DNA from: an uncultured Acidobacteriaceae bacterium
GTDB lineage: Bacteria; Acidobacteriota; Terriglobia; Terriglobales; Acidobacteriaceae
Direction: 5' to 3'
Assembly: GCA_937879855.1 (NCBI GenBank)
Contig: CALFMO010000006.1
Location: 434,001 to 498,000 of the forward strand
DNA: 64,000 nt
A model generated the notes under the pieces. That model saw only the letters and a program-made list of their open reading frames with translations, was not told where the DNA came from and did not search any database. Made by a program: the position numbers and the translations under genes. The stretch's first letter is position 1, and every line of letters begins with the position of its first letter. This document shows, one piece after another, positions 50,258 through 58,729 of the stretch.

Positions 50258-52534
50258 CCTCTGAAACTCCGGTGATCCTAGCAGCAGGCCTGCGATCGTG
50301 CTTGCGTCTGGTGGACGCGGAACGTCGGCCGGCTTGCGCTGCGGCCTGTCTTGCGATTTATCTTGCGGCTCGGGCGATGTATCTTTTGCTGGAGCTTGCA
50401 TCTGCGCCATGATCGAGTCGTGCGTCTGCTGTGATACGTCGTCGGCAAGCAGTTTCGCTTCCAGCGTGGAAAGAGACAACGCGGCGTCCATCGGCCCTGG
50501 CGAAGTTCCTGCCAGCTGTGCCATATCGACTTTCACTCCGCGAACCTTTCCGGCGGTCAGACCCAGCGCAAAGTTCATGCGGTTGAGCAGCGCGGACGAA
50601 CTCACCCAGGTCTCGGCCTTCATGGAATAGCCCGTGGGCGGCTGCGCTCCGTAGAGAGGCATGCCCATATTCGCGATCTGACGGGCGAGCGGCATGGCAT
50701 CTTCAACGTCGGCGCCGGTGGCGCGAACGGCTGAGGCTACAAACTCGAGCGGCGTTTTCACTTTCGCGCGGTAGGTGTTATCGGACCAGAATTCCGGTGA
50801 ATGAAAAAGCGTTGTGAGAACTTCGCGAATGTCGCCCTTCTTTTTCTCGAATGCCTTCGCCATTCGGTCGACCAGCGCGGGCGGTGGATCGTCGGACACA
50901 AAACGTTGCGCCAGCTTCAACGAAATGAAATGCGCGGTCTGCGGGCTCGTGGCCAGCATGTGCAGCACTTCCCTGCCCTCGCCTTCGCCTTTGGGCTTGA
51001 TGCGATGTCCCAAGACAAACTTGGGTCCGGGCTCGTGCATGCGCGGCTCGTACTTGAAGCCGCCGCCGTCGTTGGGCTTCTCGATGGTCCAGCCGGTGAA
51101 GACCTTCGCGACCTCGGTCACGTCGCGCTGCGAGTAGCCGCCATTCACGCTGAGCGTGTGCAGTTCCAGCAACTCGCGGCCGTAGTTCTCGTTGAGGCCG
51201 CTGTTCGACTTGCGTTTCGCGTTCGGATTCGGCGGCGGAAAGCGGCGCGGGCGGCCGTAGGGGCCATAGGGCCGCATCGGGGGCCGATCAGGAATTCCGA
51301 GGGCTCGCATGGAGTTCGGTCCCACGCTGAGCCAGTTGTCGAGGTAGAACAACATGGCTGGACTCTTGGCCGTCGCGACGAGCAAGTCTTCGAATTTTCC
51401 CAGCGCGTGCGGGCGGATGACGTCCTGCTCATAGTTGGTGAGGAAGAGGCGCTCGGGGCCTTTGCCGGCGAAAACGTTGAAGTGATTAAACCAGAAATCG
51501 GTCATGACTTCTTCGAGCTGGCGATCGCTGTAGATTGCGCGCAGCAGCTTGGCTTGGACGAGTTCTTCTGCGACCAGACCCTGCGGGTTGTTCATCGCCA
51601 GCAGCGTTTCTCTTTCCTTCGGGTTCATGCCCTCGAGAAAGTCCTGGCCTTTGCCCCCGCGCAGCGAATCGGCAAACGCGACTTGCTCGTCGGGCGACAT
51701 CGATATCACTTTCTTGTAGCGCTGGTCGGGGGGAAGATCGATGAGACTTTGAATTTTCAAATCGGCATAGAGGCGATCTTCGCGGCGGCGGGCTTCAGCG
51801 TCGTCTATCGGTATGGCTTTGGCCTGTGTCGGCAGAGTTGTGACGGAGTCATTCATGGCGTTGGGCGGTGCTTTGCCGTCCGAGGCGCTCGTCGGGTCCA
51901 CGCTCATCGAGTTGCTGTCGGCAAGATTACTGGGCGCGCGACCGTTCGCATCTCCGCTGGACGCTGCTGCGGCAGCGGCGAGTTCTTCCGCAGTTTTCGC
52001 GGTGTCGGACGCTTGCGTCGACGCGGCGACGGGAGCAATGGCTTGCTGCTGGTTTTCTTTTCTTAGCAGCTTCTGCGCTTGCTTCTCTTGTTGCTTTTCT
52101 TGCAGGCGCGCCATCTGCACCTGATACACGGCGCGCTTGGCGGGATCTGAAGGCATGGGGCGTTTGCCGTCCATGACCTGCTTGATCATCTGGTTGTCGG
52201 GAAATTCTTCGGCGATTTCCTTCCCACTCATGTGCAGGGTGCGAAAGGCGGCGAGCCGAGTTCCGATTGCGTTGTCGGGAATTTTTTCGGGATGCAGTTG
52301 CAGATCGATCCAGGGGTCGACGCCCATTGCCATGACCTGCTGGACGTCGCCGGGACGTGGGCCGAAGGTCAGGCGATTGAGCGCCTGCACGGCGTGCTTC
52401 TGGTCGTTCGGGCTTTGTTCATTCGACCGGGGATCGGCGGCTTTTTCTTTTTTCTTGGCTATCAGTTGCGGGGCTGCGCAGGCGAGGCTTAGGCACAACA
52501 GGAACAGCGCTGGCTTCCCCAGTTTGGATCGCAT
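50252..52534 (-). CDS. DUF1800 family secreted protein
   Basis: A 760-residue protein with a signal peptide (LFLLCLSLACAAPQLIAKKK). Family signatures: LNRLTFGPRPGDVQQV, FWFNHFNVFAGKG, ENYGRELLELHTLSVNG, and the C-terminal SPEFWSDNTYRAKVKTP and LLGSPEFQRR. A Gln/Ala/Ser-rich insert (about 130-245) is not part of the usual domain. Normally encoded directly upstream of DUF1501; here the two are 185 bp apart. Confidence 0.93.
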   Translation of the reverse strand: MRSKLGKPALFLLCLSLACAAPQLIAKKKEKAADPRSNEQSPNDQKHAVQALNRLTFGPRPGDVQQVMAMGVDPWIDLQLHPEKIPDNAIGTRLAAFRTLHMSGKEIAEEFPDNQMIKQVMDGKRPMPSDPAKRAVYQVQMARLQEKQQEKQAQKLLRKENQQQAIAPVAASTQASDTAKTAEELAAAAAASSGDANGRAPSNLADSNSMSVDPTSASDGKAPPNAMNDSVTTLPTQAKAIPIDDAEARRREDRLYADLKIQSLIDLPPDQRYKKVISMSPDEQVAFADSLRGGKGQDFLEGMNPKERETLLAMNNPQGLVAEELVQAKLLRAIYSDRQLEEVMTDFWFNHFNVFAGKGPERLFLTNYEQDVIRPHALGKFEDLLVATAKSPAMLFYLDNWLSVGPNSMRALGIPDRPPMRPYGPYGRPRRFPPPNPNAKRKSNSGLNENYGRELLELHTLSVNGGYSQRDVTEVAKVFTGWTIEKPNDGGGFKYEPRMHEPGPKFVLGHRIKPKGEGEGREVLHMLATSPQTAHFISLKLAQRFVSDDPPPALVDRMAKAFEKKKGDIREVLTTLFHSPEFWSDNTYRAKVKTPLEFVASAVRATGADVEDAMPLARQIANMGMPLYGAQPPTGYSMKAETWVSSSALLNRMNFALGLTAGKVRGVKVDMAQLAGTSPGPMDAALSLSTLEAKLLADDVSQQTHDSIMAQMQAPAKDTSPEPQDKSQDRPQRKPADVPRPPDASTIAGLLLGSPEFQRR

Positions 52535-52753
52535 GAAGACTCTCCGGCCGAGCGGGTCTCCTGATTATGAACCCTTCCCGCGGGAAAAGTTGCTGCCGGA
52601 GATGGTTCCGGTGTGGGCTTGTAAGTGATTGGAGGACAACGGCCGCTAAAGAGCCCGGCAGGTGTCTATTAGCGCAAACTCCGATTTCAACATGAGTTAC
52701 ACGGATTAAGGGGCTGCTTTGGCCTCTGTGCGAAAGCCATGGCAAAATGACGC

Positions 52754-53359
52754 TTACTCTCTGGCTCTCTTTCCAAAGTGCCAGATCGCCGCGATCTTGA
52801 ATTCGACTACCGAATAGTGGCGGCCCGTCTCGACCGTGATCGGGTTGCGAACATCGTCAAAACTGCCGTACGCATACTCGACAATCGGAGCAAGCCCCAG
52901 TCTCTCGCTGAAACGAAACTCATATCCCGCCCCACCTGTCCAGGACCATCCTGTGCCGCCCGATTCTCCGGGGCGATTGTTTTGATACATCGCGAGACCG
53001 CCCCCGCCGCGGATGAACAGGGGAATTTTACGTGTTGGGAAGACGTCAATCACGCCCAACACGTTGCTCACACTTTCGCCGACGGTCGGGTCGTTGAGAT
53101 TGGACGCTTGGAGCAGCCAGCCATTCATCTCCAGCCCAACGCGGGCTTGGTCACCCAATCTGTGACCGCCGAAAAAGCCAAGTGCGAAGGTTGGCGTCCG
53201 GTCGCGATGAATTTGATCGGACGAAAGGCTGAGCTGCCCCTCCCCAATTTCGCCTCCGGCCCACCACGCCCGGAGATTTTGATCTATTTGCGCATGGGTC
53301 GGCTTAACACCGAGAGAGGTCATTCCAATCAAGATGAGTATCGCGAGCGCCTGGCGCAT
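52754..53359 (-). CDS. Outer-membrane beta-barrel protein
   Basis: A 201-residue protein from ATG 53359 with AGGAAAGG upstream. Signal peptide (ALAILILIGMTSLGVKPTHAQ), then alternating beta-strands (LALGFFGGHRLG; GWSWTGGAGYEFRF; APIVEYAYGSFD; YSVVEFKIAAIWHFG). About eight strands, OmpW/OprF-N-like. The C-terminal residue is not aromatic, as the chain ends FGKRARE. A 246-bp leader separates it from the HD-GYP gene on the same strand. Confidence 0.75.
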   Translation of the reverse strand: MRQALAILILIGMTSLGVKPTHAQIDQNLRAWWAGGEIGEGQLSLSSDQIHRDRTPTFALGFFGGHRLGDQARVGLEMNGWLLQASNLNDPTVGESVSNVLGVIDVFPTRKIPLFIRGGGGLAMYQNNRPGESGGTGWSWTGGAGYEFRFSERLGLAPIVEYAYGSFDDVRNPITVETGRHYSVVEFKIAAIWHFGKRARE

Positions 53360-53605
53360 TTCGTCACCCCTTTCCTCCTCGTGCGTTGTCCCCAACCGAA
53401 TTTTTCAACCTTACGGCAATGGCCAAGCTCAAGGCCGGTCCGGCCTGCGGCGAGGGATGCCTGATTGCGCCATTGCTCGCCTCCGGGGTGTGCGTCCCAC
53501 GAGGTGGGAAATGCTCGGCGGGGCGAGAGAATTACGCAAGCATTTTCGGTTTGAATCTCGGCGGTGTCAGTGACCGCGATCACTGGCACTTTGCGGTTGC
53601 AAGCG

Positions 53606-54982
53606 CTACGAGCCGATTTCTTTGGTTAAGTACGTTTTCCCGCGCGAGACTTTGTGTTGCAGGGTGGCGGCCAGGTGGTCGATGTCGGTGGCTGCGATGT
53701 TCACCGACATGGTGTCAAGCAAGGGAGTTCGGCTGCTGCCTACCACGTCGCGGCGCACCTGGATGAGCAGGGCCTGGACGACGTTGGGATCGTATTTTTC
53801 CGGGGTCATTCGCACCAGATCGCTGAGGGCGCTGCCCACAGAGAGCGGCGCGCGATAGGGTCGGGCGCTGGTCATGGCATCGAAGGAATCGGCGAGGCCG
53901 ACGATGCGCACCGGCATTGGCAAATCATCTTGCATGAGCCGGTCGGGATAGCCGGAACCGTCGCTGCGCTCGTGATGCCAGCGCACAATCTCGGGAATCT
54001 TTGGCCAGGGGAATTGCACGCTACTGACGATCTGGTGGCCAACGACCGTGTGATCGGCCATCTCACGAAACTCCTCGGGATCGAGCGCCGCGGCCTTGCC
54101 GAAGAGGCGGCGATCAACGGCAACCTTTCCAATATCGTGCAGATATCCCGAGCTGCGCAGGGCTGCCACTTCGCTCGGTTCCATGCCCATGGCCTCGCCA
54201 ATCGCGGCGGCGTAGCGGCCCACGCGCAGAGAGTGTCCATGAATGTTGACGTGCTTGACGTCTATGGCGGTGGCGAAGGCTTCGAGTGCATTGTCGTAGA
54301 AACCATGCAGCGAAGCCGTGAGCCGCAGATTTTCCGAGACGCGCTGGGTAATGCTTTGGGTGAGCGCGTGATTCTGAACCGCGAGCGCGACGTAGTTGCA
54401 CAGCAGTTCGAGGGCGTCGAGTTCGTCGTCTTCGTAGAGAGCATCGCCGGGGCGGCGGCCTAGAGCGACTGCTCCCGCCAACTTTCCTGCGGCTTTCAGG
54501 GGCGCCAGGCATTTGAAGAGTTCCGGTGCGACGTTGCCGTTGGAACTGAGAAATACCGAATAGGTGGAAGAGTTCAGAACGATGGGGCCGCGCGCCGCAG
54601 AGAGCGCATGCACATGTTTGGGGAGGAGAGGAATGAAGGCGGGATCGGGCATGAGGGCGAATCCCAGCGACGCAGCGGAGGACAACATGGCGGGCTTGTC
54701 ATGGAAGAGAAGCAGCACGCCTTCGCGCGCGCCCGCCGCTTCCATGATGGCAGACAGCATTAAGCGCGACGTTTCCGAGAAGTCGCGCTCCGCCGTGAGC
54801 GCGGGCCCGAGTTCGGAAAGCGCCTCAACTGTGTGCAACAGCCGCCGCAAATTGTTGGTCTGAATCGCCACAGACGAAGTGGGAGCCAGATCGCAGAGCA
54901 AGATCAGCGTACCATGCGGGAATAACCGGCGCGCGGTAACGTGTTGGTTAGTTTGATGCGGTAGTAACGAAGAGGAAACCAT
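53606..54982 (-). CDS. GAF-HD-GYP cyclic-di-GMP phosphodiesterase
   Basis: About 458 residues from ATG 54982; a GTG at 55006 is in frame. A GAF-like sensor domain lies at about 64-205 and a HD-GYP domain at about 230-415: H282-D283 (YLHDIGK) and HHERSDGSGYP with the GYP at 344-346. It should hydrolyse c-di-GMP and lower its level in response to a ligand of the GAF domain. No receiver domain, so not a classical response regulator. Start codons of this gene and the epimerase gene are 33 bp apart, divergent. Confidence 0.92.
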   Translation of the reverse strand: MVSSSLLPHQTNQHVTARRLFPHGTLILLCDLAPTSSVAIQTNNLRRLLHTVEALSELGPALTAERDFSETSRLMLSAIMEAAGAREGVLLLFHDKPAMLSSAASLGFALMPDPAFIPLLPKHVHALSAARGPIVLNSSTYSVFLSSNGNVAPELFKCLAPLKAAGKLAGAVALGRRPGDALYEDDELDALELLCNYVALAVQNHALTQSITQRVSENLRLTASLHGFYDNALEAFATAIDVKHVNIHGHSLRVGRYAAAIGEAMGMEPSEVAALRSSGYLHDIGKVAVDRRLFGKAAALDPEEFREMADHTVVGHQIVSSVQFPWPKIPEIVRWHHERSDGSGYPDRLMQDDLPMPVRIVGLADSFDAMTSARPYRAPLSVGSALSDLVRMTPEKYDPNVVQALLIQVRRDVVGSSRTPLLDTMSVNIAATDIDHLAATLQHKVSRGKTYLTKEIGS

Positions 54983-55015
54983 GGTGACGGAGCTGATTCC
55001 GGCCACCGGAGAGCT

Positions 55016-55924
55016 ATGGACGATCAGGGCAGCAGCGTGCTGGTGACGGGCGGGCGCGGGTTTTTTGGGCGGGCTGTGGTGAAGCTCTTGCAGGATTCAG
55101 GCTGCGAAGTTGTTTCGCTGGACGTGGCGCCGGGCGTGAGTTCGTCGGCCGGGCGACATGAAGTGGAGTGCGATATTACCGATGCCAGGCAATTGCAGCG
55201 CGTGTTTGAGATTGAACTGATCGGCGGAATCATTCATCTGGCAGCGATTCTGCCGACGGCGGCGCAGCGCCAGCCGGCGCTGGCGACCGAGGTGAACGTT
55301 CAGGGCAGCATGCATCTGCTGGAGATGGCGCGGCGGTTCGGCGTGCGGCGTTTTGTTTTTGGGAGTTCATTCAGTGTGTATGGCACGTGCCCTCCCGATC
55401 AGGTCGTGTCGGAGGCGGAGCGGGCAGCGCCGGAGGATTTGTATGGGGCGGCGAAACTTTATGTTGAACAACTGGGCGCGGCCTACCGGCAGCATGGGTT
55501 GGAGTTCGTTAGCCTGCGAATTGGGCGAGTTGTGGGGAGCGGGGCGCGGTCAGCCTCGTCGGCGTGGAGAAGTCAGATCTTCGAGTGCCTGGCGAACTCG
55601 GATGCAGCTGAGGTTATTTTGCCTTACGTTGGATCGGAAAGAATTCTGCTGGTGCACGTCGATGATGTGGCGAGGATGCTGGTGAAGTTGCTGCGGGCGG
55701 CCAAGCCTGTGCATTCCGTTTATAACGCGGCTTGCGAGTCGGTAGTCGTCGCTGACTTGAAGCGTGAAGTCGAGAGGCTAAATCCTTGTGTCAACGTCGG
55801 GTTGGGCGAGAGTTATGCTTCGGGAAATCCGCGGCAGTTGGATTGGAGTCGGTTGCGGGAGGAGTTTGGATTTCAGGTGATGCCTATTTTTGAGCAGTTG
55901 CGGAGAGCGGCGGGGGGATCGTGA
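55016..55924 (+). CDS. NAD-dependent epimerase/dehydratase
   Basis: A 302-residue extended SDR. Cofactor motif TGGRGFFG (11-18); catalytic Y143 and K147 (LYGAAKLYVE); Ser in the SSFSVYG segment (118-123). UDP-sugar or dTDP-sugar substrates are likely; the specificity cannot be read. GGAGAG precedes the ATG. Confidence 0.87.
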   Translation: MDDQGSSVLVTGGRGFFGRAVVKLLQDSGCEVVSLDVAPGVSSSAGRHEVECDITDARQLQRVFEIELIGGIIHLAAILPTAAQRQPALATEVNVQGSMHLLEMARRFGVRRFVFGSSFSVYGTCPPDQVVSEAERAAPEDLYGAAKLYVEQLGAAYRQHGLEFVSLRIGRVVGSGARSASSAWRSQIFECLANSDAAEVILPYVGSERILLVHVDDVARMLVKLLRAAKPVHSVYNAACESVVVADLKREVERLNPCVNVGLGESYASGNPRQLDWSRLREEFGFQVMPIFEQLRRAAGGS

Positions 55925-55928
55925 TTTC

Positions 55929-56001
55929 GTGGCGCGGGCGCCCTTCGTCCGCCTTTGATGTTTTTATGCTTTAGGCACGCGGGCGGGAGCGCCCGCGCCA
56001 C
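55929..56001. repeat. Inverted repeat with 13-bp arms between convergent genes
   Basis: GTGGCGCGGGCGC (55929-55941) and GCGCCCGCGCCAC (55989-56001) are perfect complements, 47 bp apart. The core holds a second GGCGGGAGC block. No T-run, yet its position between convergent genes would suit a bidirectional transcription stop. Confidence 0.75.
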
Positions 56002-56006
56002 ACAAG

Positions 56007-56699
56007 TCAGAAGTGGTCTCGGAGTTCGGCGAAGCTGCCTACTATCAGCAACTTTTGTTTCGGAGGCGCGGGATTGACTTCCTCGTGTTCGAGAATCCAG
56101 GTGTTGCCGTGGGGCACGAAGACCGCATTCAGGCCGGCGGCGAGGGCGGGATTGATGTCGGACTTCGGGCTGTTACCGACCATCCATGTCGCGTCGTGGT
56201 CCAGTTCGTATTTTTCTACGACGCGCGCGTAAGCTGCGGGATCCTTCTCGGCCACGACTTCGACTGCGGCGAAATAATCTTTCAGGCCGGAGCGCTCGAC
56301 TTTGCCTGTCTGCTCGGCAAATGCGCCCTTGGTCATCAGGATCAGGTGATGCCGCTCCTTCAGGTACTGCAGCGTCTCCGGAACTTCAGGCAGATTTTCA
56401 TGCGGCTGCTCGGCGATGGTGTGAGCGAAGCTGTGAATCTGGGCATGCAACTCCGGTGTGACCGGCTCAACGCTCAGGCGCTCGAATGTGTCGACCAGCG
56501 CATGGGCAAAGCTGTGCAGGCCGTAGCCGTGCTTCACGATGCATTCGCGCTCCACGTCGTTGAGCACTTCGCGAACTTGCTCGGGAGAGAATTCATGATG
56601 ATTCAGAAACGAGATGAAGCGGGCAATGGCCCGCTCGAAATAAATGTTGTTCTCCCAGAGAGTGTCGTCGGCGTCGATGAGGAGGTTCTGCGGGGGCAA
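56007..56699 (-). CDS. HAD-superfamily hydrolase
   Basis: A 230-residue hydrolase. Motif I is LLIDADDTLW (D9, D11); motif II is LILMTKG; motif III uses the Lys after VVAEK; motif IV is MVGNSPKSDINPA. A helical cap at about 20-95. The pattern resembles noncanonical HAD members such as YjjG or 5'-nucleotidase-like proteins; substrate unknown. Confidence 0.86.
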   Translation of the reverse strand: MPPQNLLIDADDTLWENNIYFERAIARFISFLNHHEFSPEQVREVLNDVERECIVKHGYGLHSFAHALVDTFERLSVEPVTPELHAQIHSFAHTIAEQPHENLPEVPETLQYLKERHHLILMTKGAFAEQTGKVERSGLKDYFAAVEVVAEKDPAAYARVVEKYELDHDATWMVGNSPKSDINPALAAGLNAVFVPHGNTWILEHEEVNPAPPKQKLLIVGSFAELRDHF

Positions 56700-56703
56700 G
56701 CGT

Positions 56704-56886
56704 TTGGCTCTTAGCTCTTAGCTCTTAGCTCTTAGCTTTAGCTCAAGTCCCGATCTTCCGGCAGATTGGGGCCCGTTAGAGATTTGTTTGCGAAGGTCCT
56801 TAAGAAAATCCAGCGGAATCGAAGCAACCAAGGACTACAAGCTAAGAGCTAAAGGCTAGAAGCTAAAAGCTAGCAGTTAGCAGCTT
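56704..56886. repeat. Inverted pair of heptamer arrays (TTAGCTC / GCTAANN)
   Basis: Left arm 56704-56744: TTGGCTC, TTAGCTC three times, TTAGCTT, then one 6-bp unit. Right arm 56841-56886: GCTAAGA, GCTAAAG, GCTAGAA, GCTAAAA, GCTAGCA, GTTAGCA and a partial unit, the same motif on the other strand. The 96-bp core has no gene. It fills the HAD/mqnD spacer. Confidence 0.88.
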
Positions 56887-56889
56887 CCC

Positions 56890-57771
56890 TCACACCCAAT
56901 CCACTTTGGCTTCCGGCGCGATGATGCCTGCCTTGTGCCCCATGTCGAGCAGGCGGCGGACGGCTTCGCGGCCGTCGGGGCCGTAGTCGAGGGTGCGCTC
57001 GTTCACGTACATCCCGATGAACTTGTCGGCCGATTGCGTGTCGAGATCGCGGGCGAACTGCATGGCGTAGGACAATGCTTCTTCCCGATGATCGAGGGCG
57101 TACTGAATGCTATCGCGCAGGGCAGCCGAGACCGCGAATATCAATTCGGGGCCGAGGGCACGGCGAATGGCATTGCCTCCCAACGGTAGAGGCAGGCCGG
57201 TGACTTTCTGCCACCAGCGGCCGAGATCGACGATGCGGTGCAGGCCCGACTTGTCGTAGGTCAACTGTCCTTCGTGGATGATCAGGCCGGCTTCGTATTT
57301 TCCTTCCAGCACCTGCGGGATGATCTGGTCGAACGGCACAACATCGGTCTCGACGCCGGGAGCAAATAGTTGGAGAGCCAGGTAGGCCGTGGTGAGCGTT
57401 CCGGGGACAGCGATGCGCTTGGTCTTGATTTCGCTCGGGGTGAAGGCTCGCGGCGAAACGATCATCGGACCATAACCCTCGCCCACGCTGCCTCCGCAGG
57501 ACATGAGCGCGTATTTGTCCTGGACGTAAGGATAGGCATGGAACGAGATGGCGCTGACGTCGTATACGCCTTCGCGGGCTTTCTGGTTCAGCGTCTCAAT
57601 GTCGCAGAGCGTATGGGTGAAGCGCAGGCCGACAGCGCGGACTTTGTTCGTGGCCAAGCCGTAGAACATGAACGCGTCGTCGGAGTCGGGACTGTGAGCA
57701 ACGGTGATCTCGCGGACGTCCCCTGCGACACTGCTGCCGGGTGTTTTTGATGTTTCGGATACGACTGTCAT
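56890..57771 (-). CDS. mqnD: 1,4-dihydroxy-6-naphthoate synthase
   Basis: Converts cyclic dehypoxanthinyl futalosine to 1,4-dihydroxy-6-naphthoate, the step after MqnC in the futalosine pathway. The 293-residue protein from ATG 57771 has a periplasmic-binding-protein fold; the AHSPDSDDAFMFYGL signature and the catalytic His region (IIHEGQLTY) are visible. The first 20 residues are Ser/Thr/Pro-rich and outside the fold. mqnA, mqnB and mqnE are not in the window. Confidence 0.93.
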   Translation of the reverse strand: MTVVSETSKTPGSSVAGDVREITVAHSPDSDDAFMFYGLATNKVRAVGLRFTHTLCDIETLNQKAREGVYDVSAISFHAYPYVQDKYALMSCGGSVGEGYGPMIVSPRAFTPSEIKTKRIAVPGTLTTAYLALQLFAPGVETDVVPFDQIIPQVLEGKYEAGLIIHEGQLTYDKSGLHRIVDLGRWWQKVTGLPLPLGGNAIRRALGPELIFAVSAALRDSIQYALDHREEALSYAMQFARDLDTQSADKFIGMYVNERTLDYGPDGREAVRRLLDMGHKAGIIAPEAKVDWV

Positions 57772-57787
57772 TTTGAACTCCCGGAAT

Positions 57788-58369
57788 CTACTGCTTGACC
57801 GCGCTGCGGCGAACGCGAGTGGCAATAGCGGCGGCCACCATTATCTTAATGATCTCGGCGGCCAGGAACCAGTACAGGCCGAGATAGGCTGCCTTCGCCA
57901 GCGAATGCGTGAATGCATAAAGCCAGGCGAGGCCTCCGGCGAAGAGCACGATCTCTGCGAGGAGGCCAGCGGTGGCGGCGCGCAGGAAGGTCTTCGTCCC
58001 GCGCTCGAAAATGTAGCCGGTAAGAAACGCGACGAAGGGGTAGACCATCAGGAATCCGCCGGTGGGGCCTAGCAATTGAGCAATCCCGCCTGGCCCCGTG
58101 GGATTGAAGACAGGGAGTCCGACCGCGCCTTCTATTAAATAGAGTGCAAGCGCCGCGAAGCCGCGACGGCTGCCCAGAAGCAGCCCGACCAGCAGCACGC
58201 CGAGATTTTGCACGGTGAGCGGGACGGGCGTAAGGGGCATTAGAGGAATGGTGATGCGTGCGCATAGCGCTACCACCAGGCTAGCGCCCACGACCAGAGC
58301 CACCTGCCGCGAGGCTTCAAGGGCCCGTTCCTGCGGAGTAGTTAGAGTTTGAATCGCAGATTTAGACAT
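57788..58369 (-). CDS. bioY: Biotin transporter substrate-binding protein BioY
   Basis: The 193-residue S component of an energy-coupling-factor biotin transporter with six helices. Conserved stretches include TPVPLTVQNLGVLLVGLLLG and GPTGGFLMVYPFVAFLTGY. CGGAGAT precedes the ATG. The ATPase and T components are not nearby, so it may use shared modules or work alone. Lies 16 bp upstream of mqnD on the same strand, probably cotranscribed. Confidence 0.94.
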   Translation of the reverse strand: MSKSAIQTLTTPQERALEASRQVALVVGASLVVALCARITIPLMPLTPVPLTVQNLGVLLVGLLLGSRRGFAALALYLIEGAVGLPVFNPTGPGGIAQLLGPTGGFLMVYPFVAFLTGYIFERGTKTFLRAATAGLLAEIVLFAGGLAWLYAFTHSLAKAAYLGLYWFLAAEIIKIMVAAAIATRVRRSAVKQ

Positions 58370-58395
58370 GATTGCATCTCCGTGAATGCATCCGA

Positions 58396-58563
58396 TCAGC
58401 GTTCGATGCTGTCGGGCTGATGCGGGGGATTGGCGTCAGTCAAAGCTCCTTCGTGCGAGGCGTGCGCTTTTTGCAGGTGATGGCGCAAGTGTACATAGAT
58501 GGCGATGGCCACGCACACGACCAGCAGTGTGCTCCCACCCAGAATCAGAAACCACCAAATCAT
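58396..58563 (-). CDS. Small single-pass membrane protein (55 residues)
   Basis: Starts at ATG 58563 with MIWWFLILGG, one strong transmembrane helix (about residues 2-24) and a charged His/Lys/Asp-rich cytoplasmic or periplasmic tail ending in DSIER. It lies 26 bp upstream of bioY on the same strand. Codon use is ordinary and the membrane segment reads cleanly through, which argues against chance, but there is no clear Shine-Dalgarno. It may be a partner of BioY or of an unrelated system. Confidence 0.6.
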   Translation of the reverse strand: MIWWFLILGGSTLLVVCVAIAIYVHLRHHLQKAHASHEGALTDANPPHQPDSIER

Positions 58564-58645
58564 CCGCACAGCCGATTAGGATAACAGATGCGGTGGGGCG
58601 CAGAACGTGATTCGGCGCACTCAAGATGAGTTGCAGGCGCAAATC

Positions 58646-58680
58646 TTTAACCACCAAGGACACGAAGGTTCACTAAGGAA
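58646..58680. repeat. ACCACCAAGGACACGAAGG-type repeat
   Basis: TTTAACCACCAAGGACACG then AAGGTTCACTAAGGAA. Periodic CCAAGG/CACGAAGG blocks of 8-9 bp. The core of the dapA-dapD element (13755-13800) is a reverse-strand relative. Confidence 0.65.
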
Positions 58681-58729
58681 ATCAATGCCACGGGCTCCTT
58701 CGGGTGTTTAGCGATTCCTCCACTGCTTA

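Noticed and set aside
50801..52066. 421-codon open frame opposite the DUF1800 gene
   Set aside because: Shadow frame; no signal or motif, while DUF1800 is complete and recognised.
53360..53605. c-di-GMP riboswitch call
   Set aside because: Only short pieces resemble the aptamer; the order and distance of blocks do not fit and the tetraloop receptor is missing.
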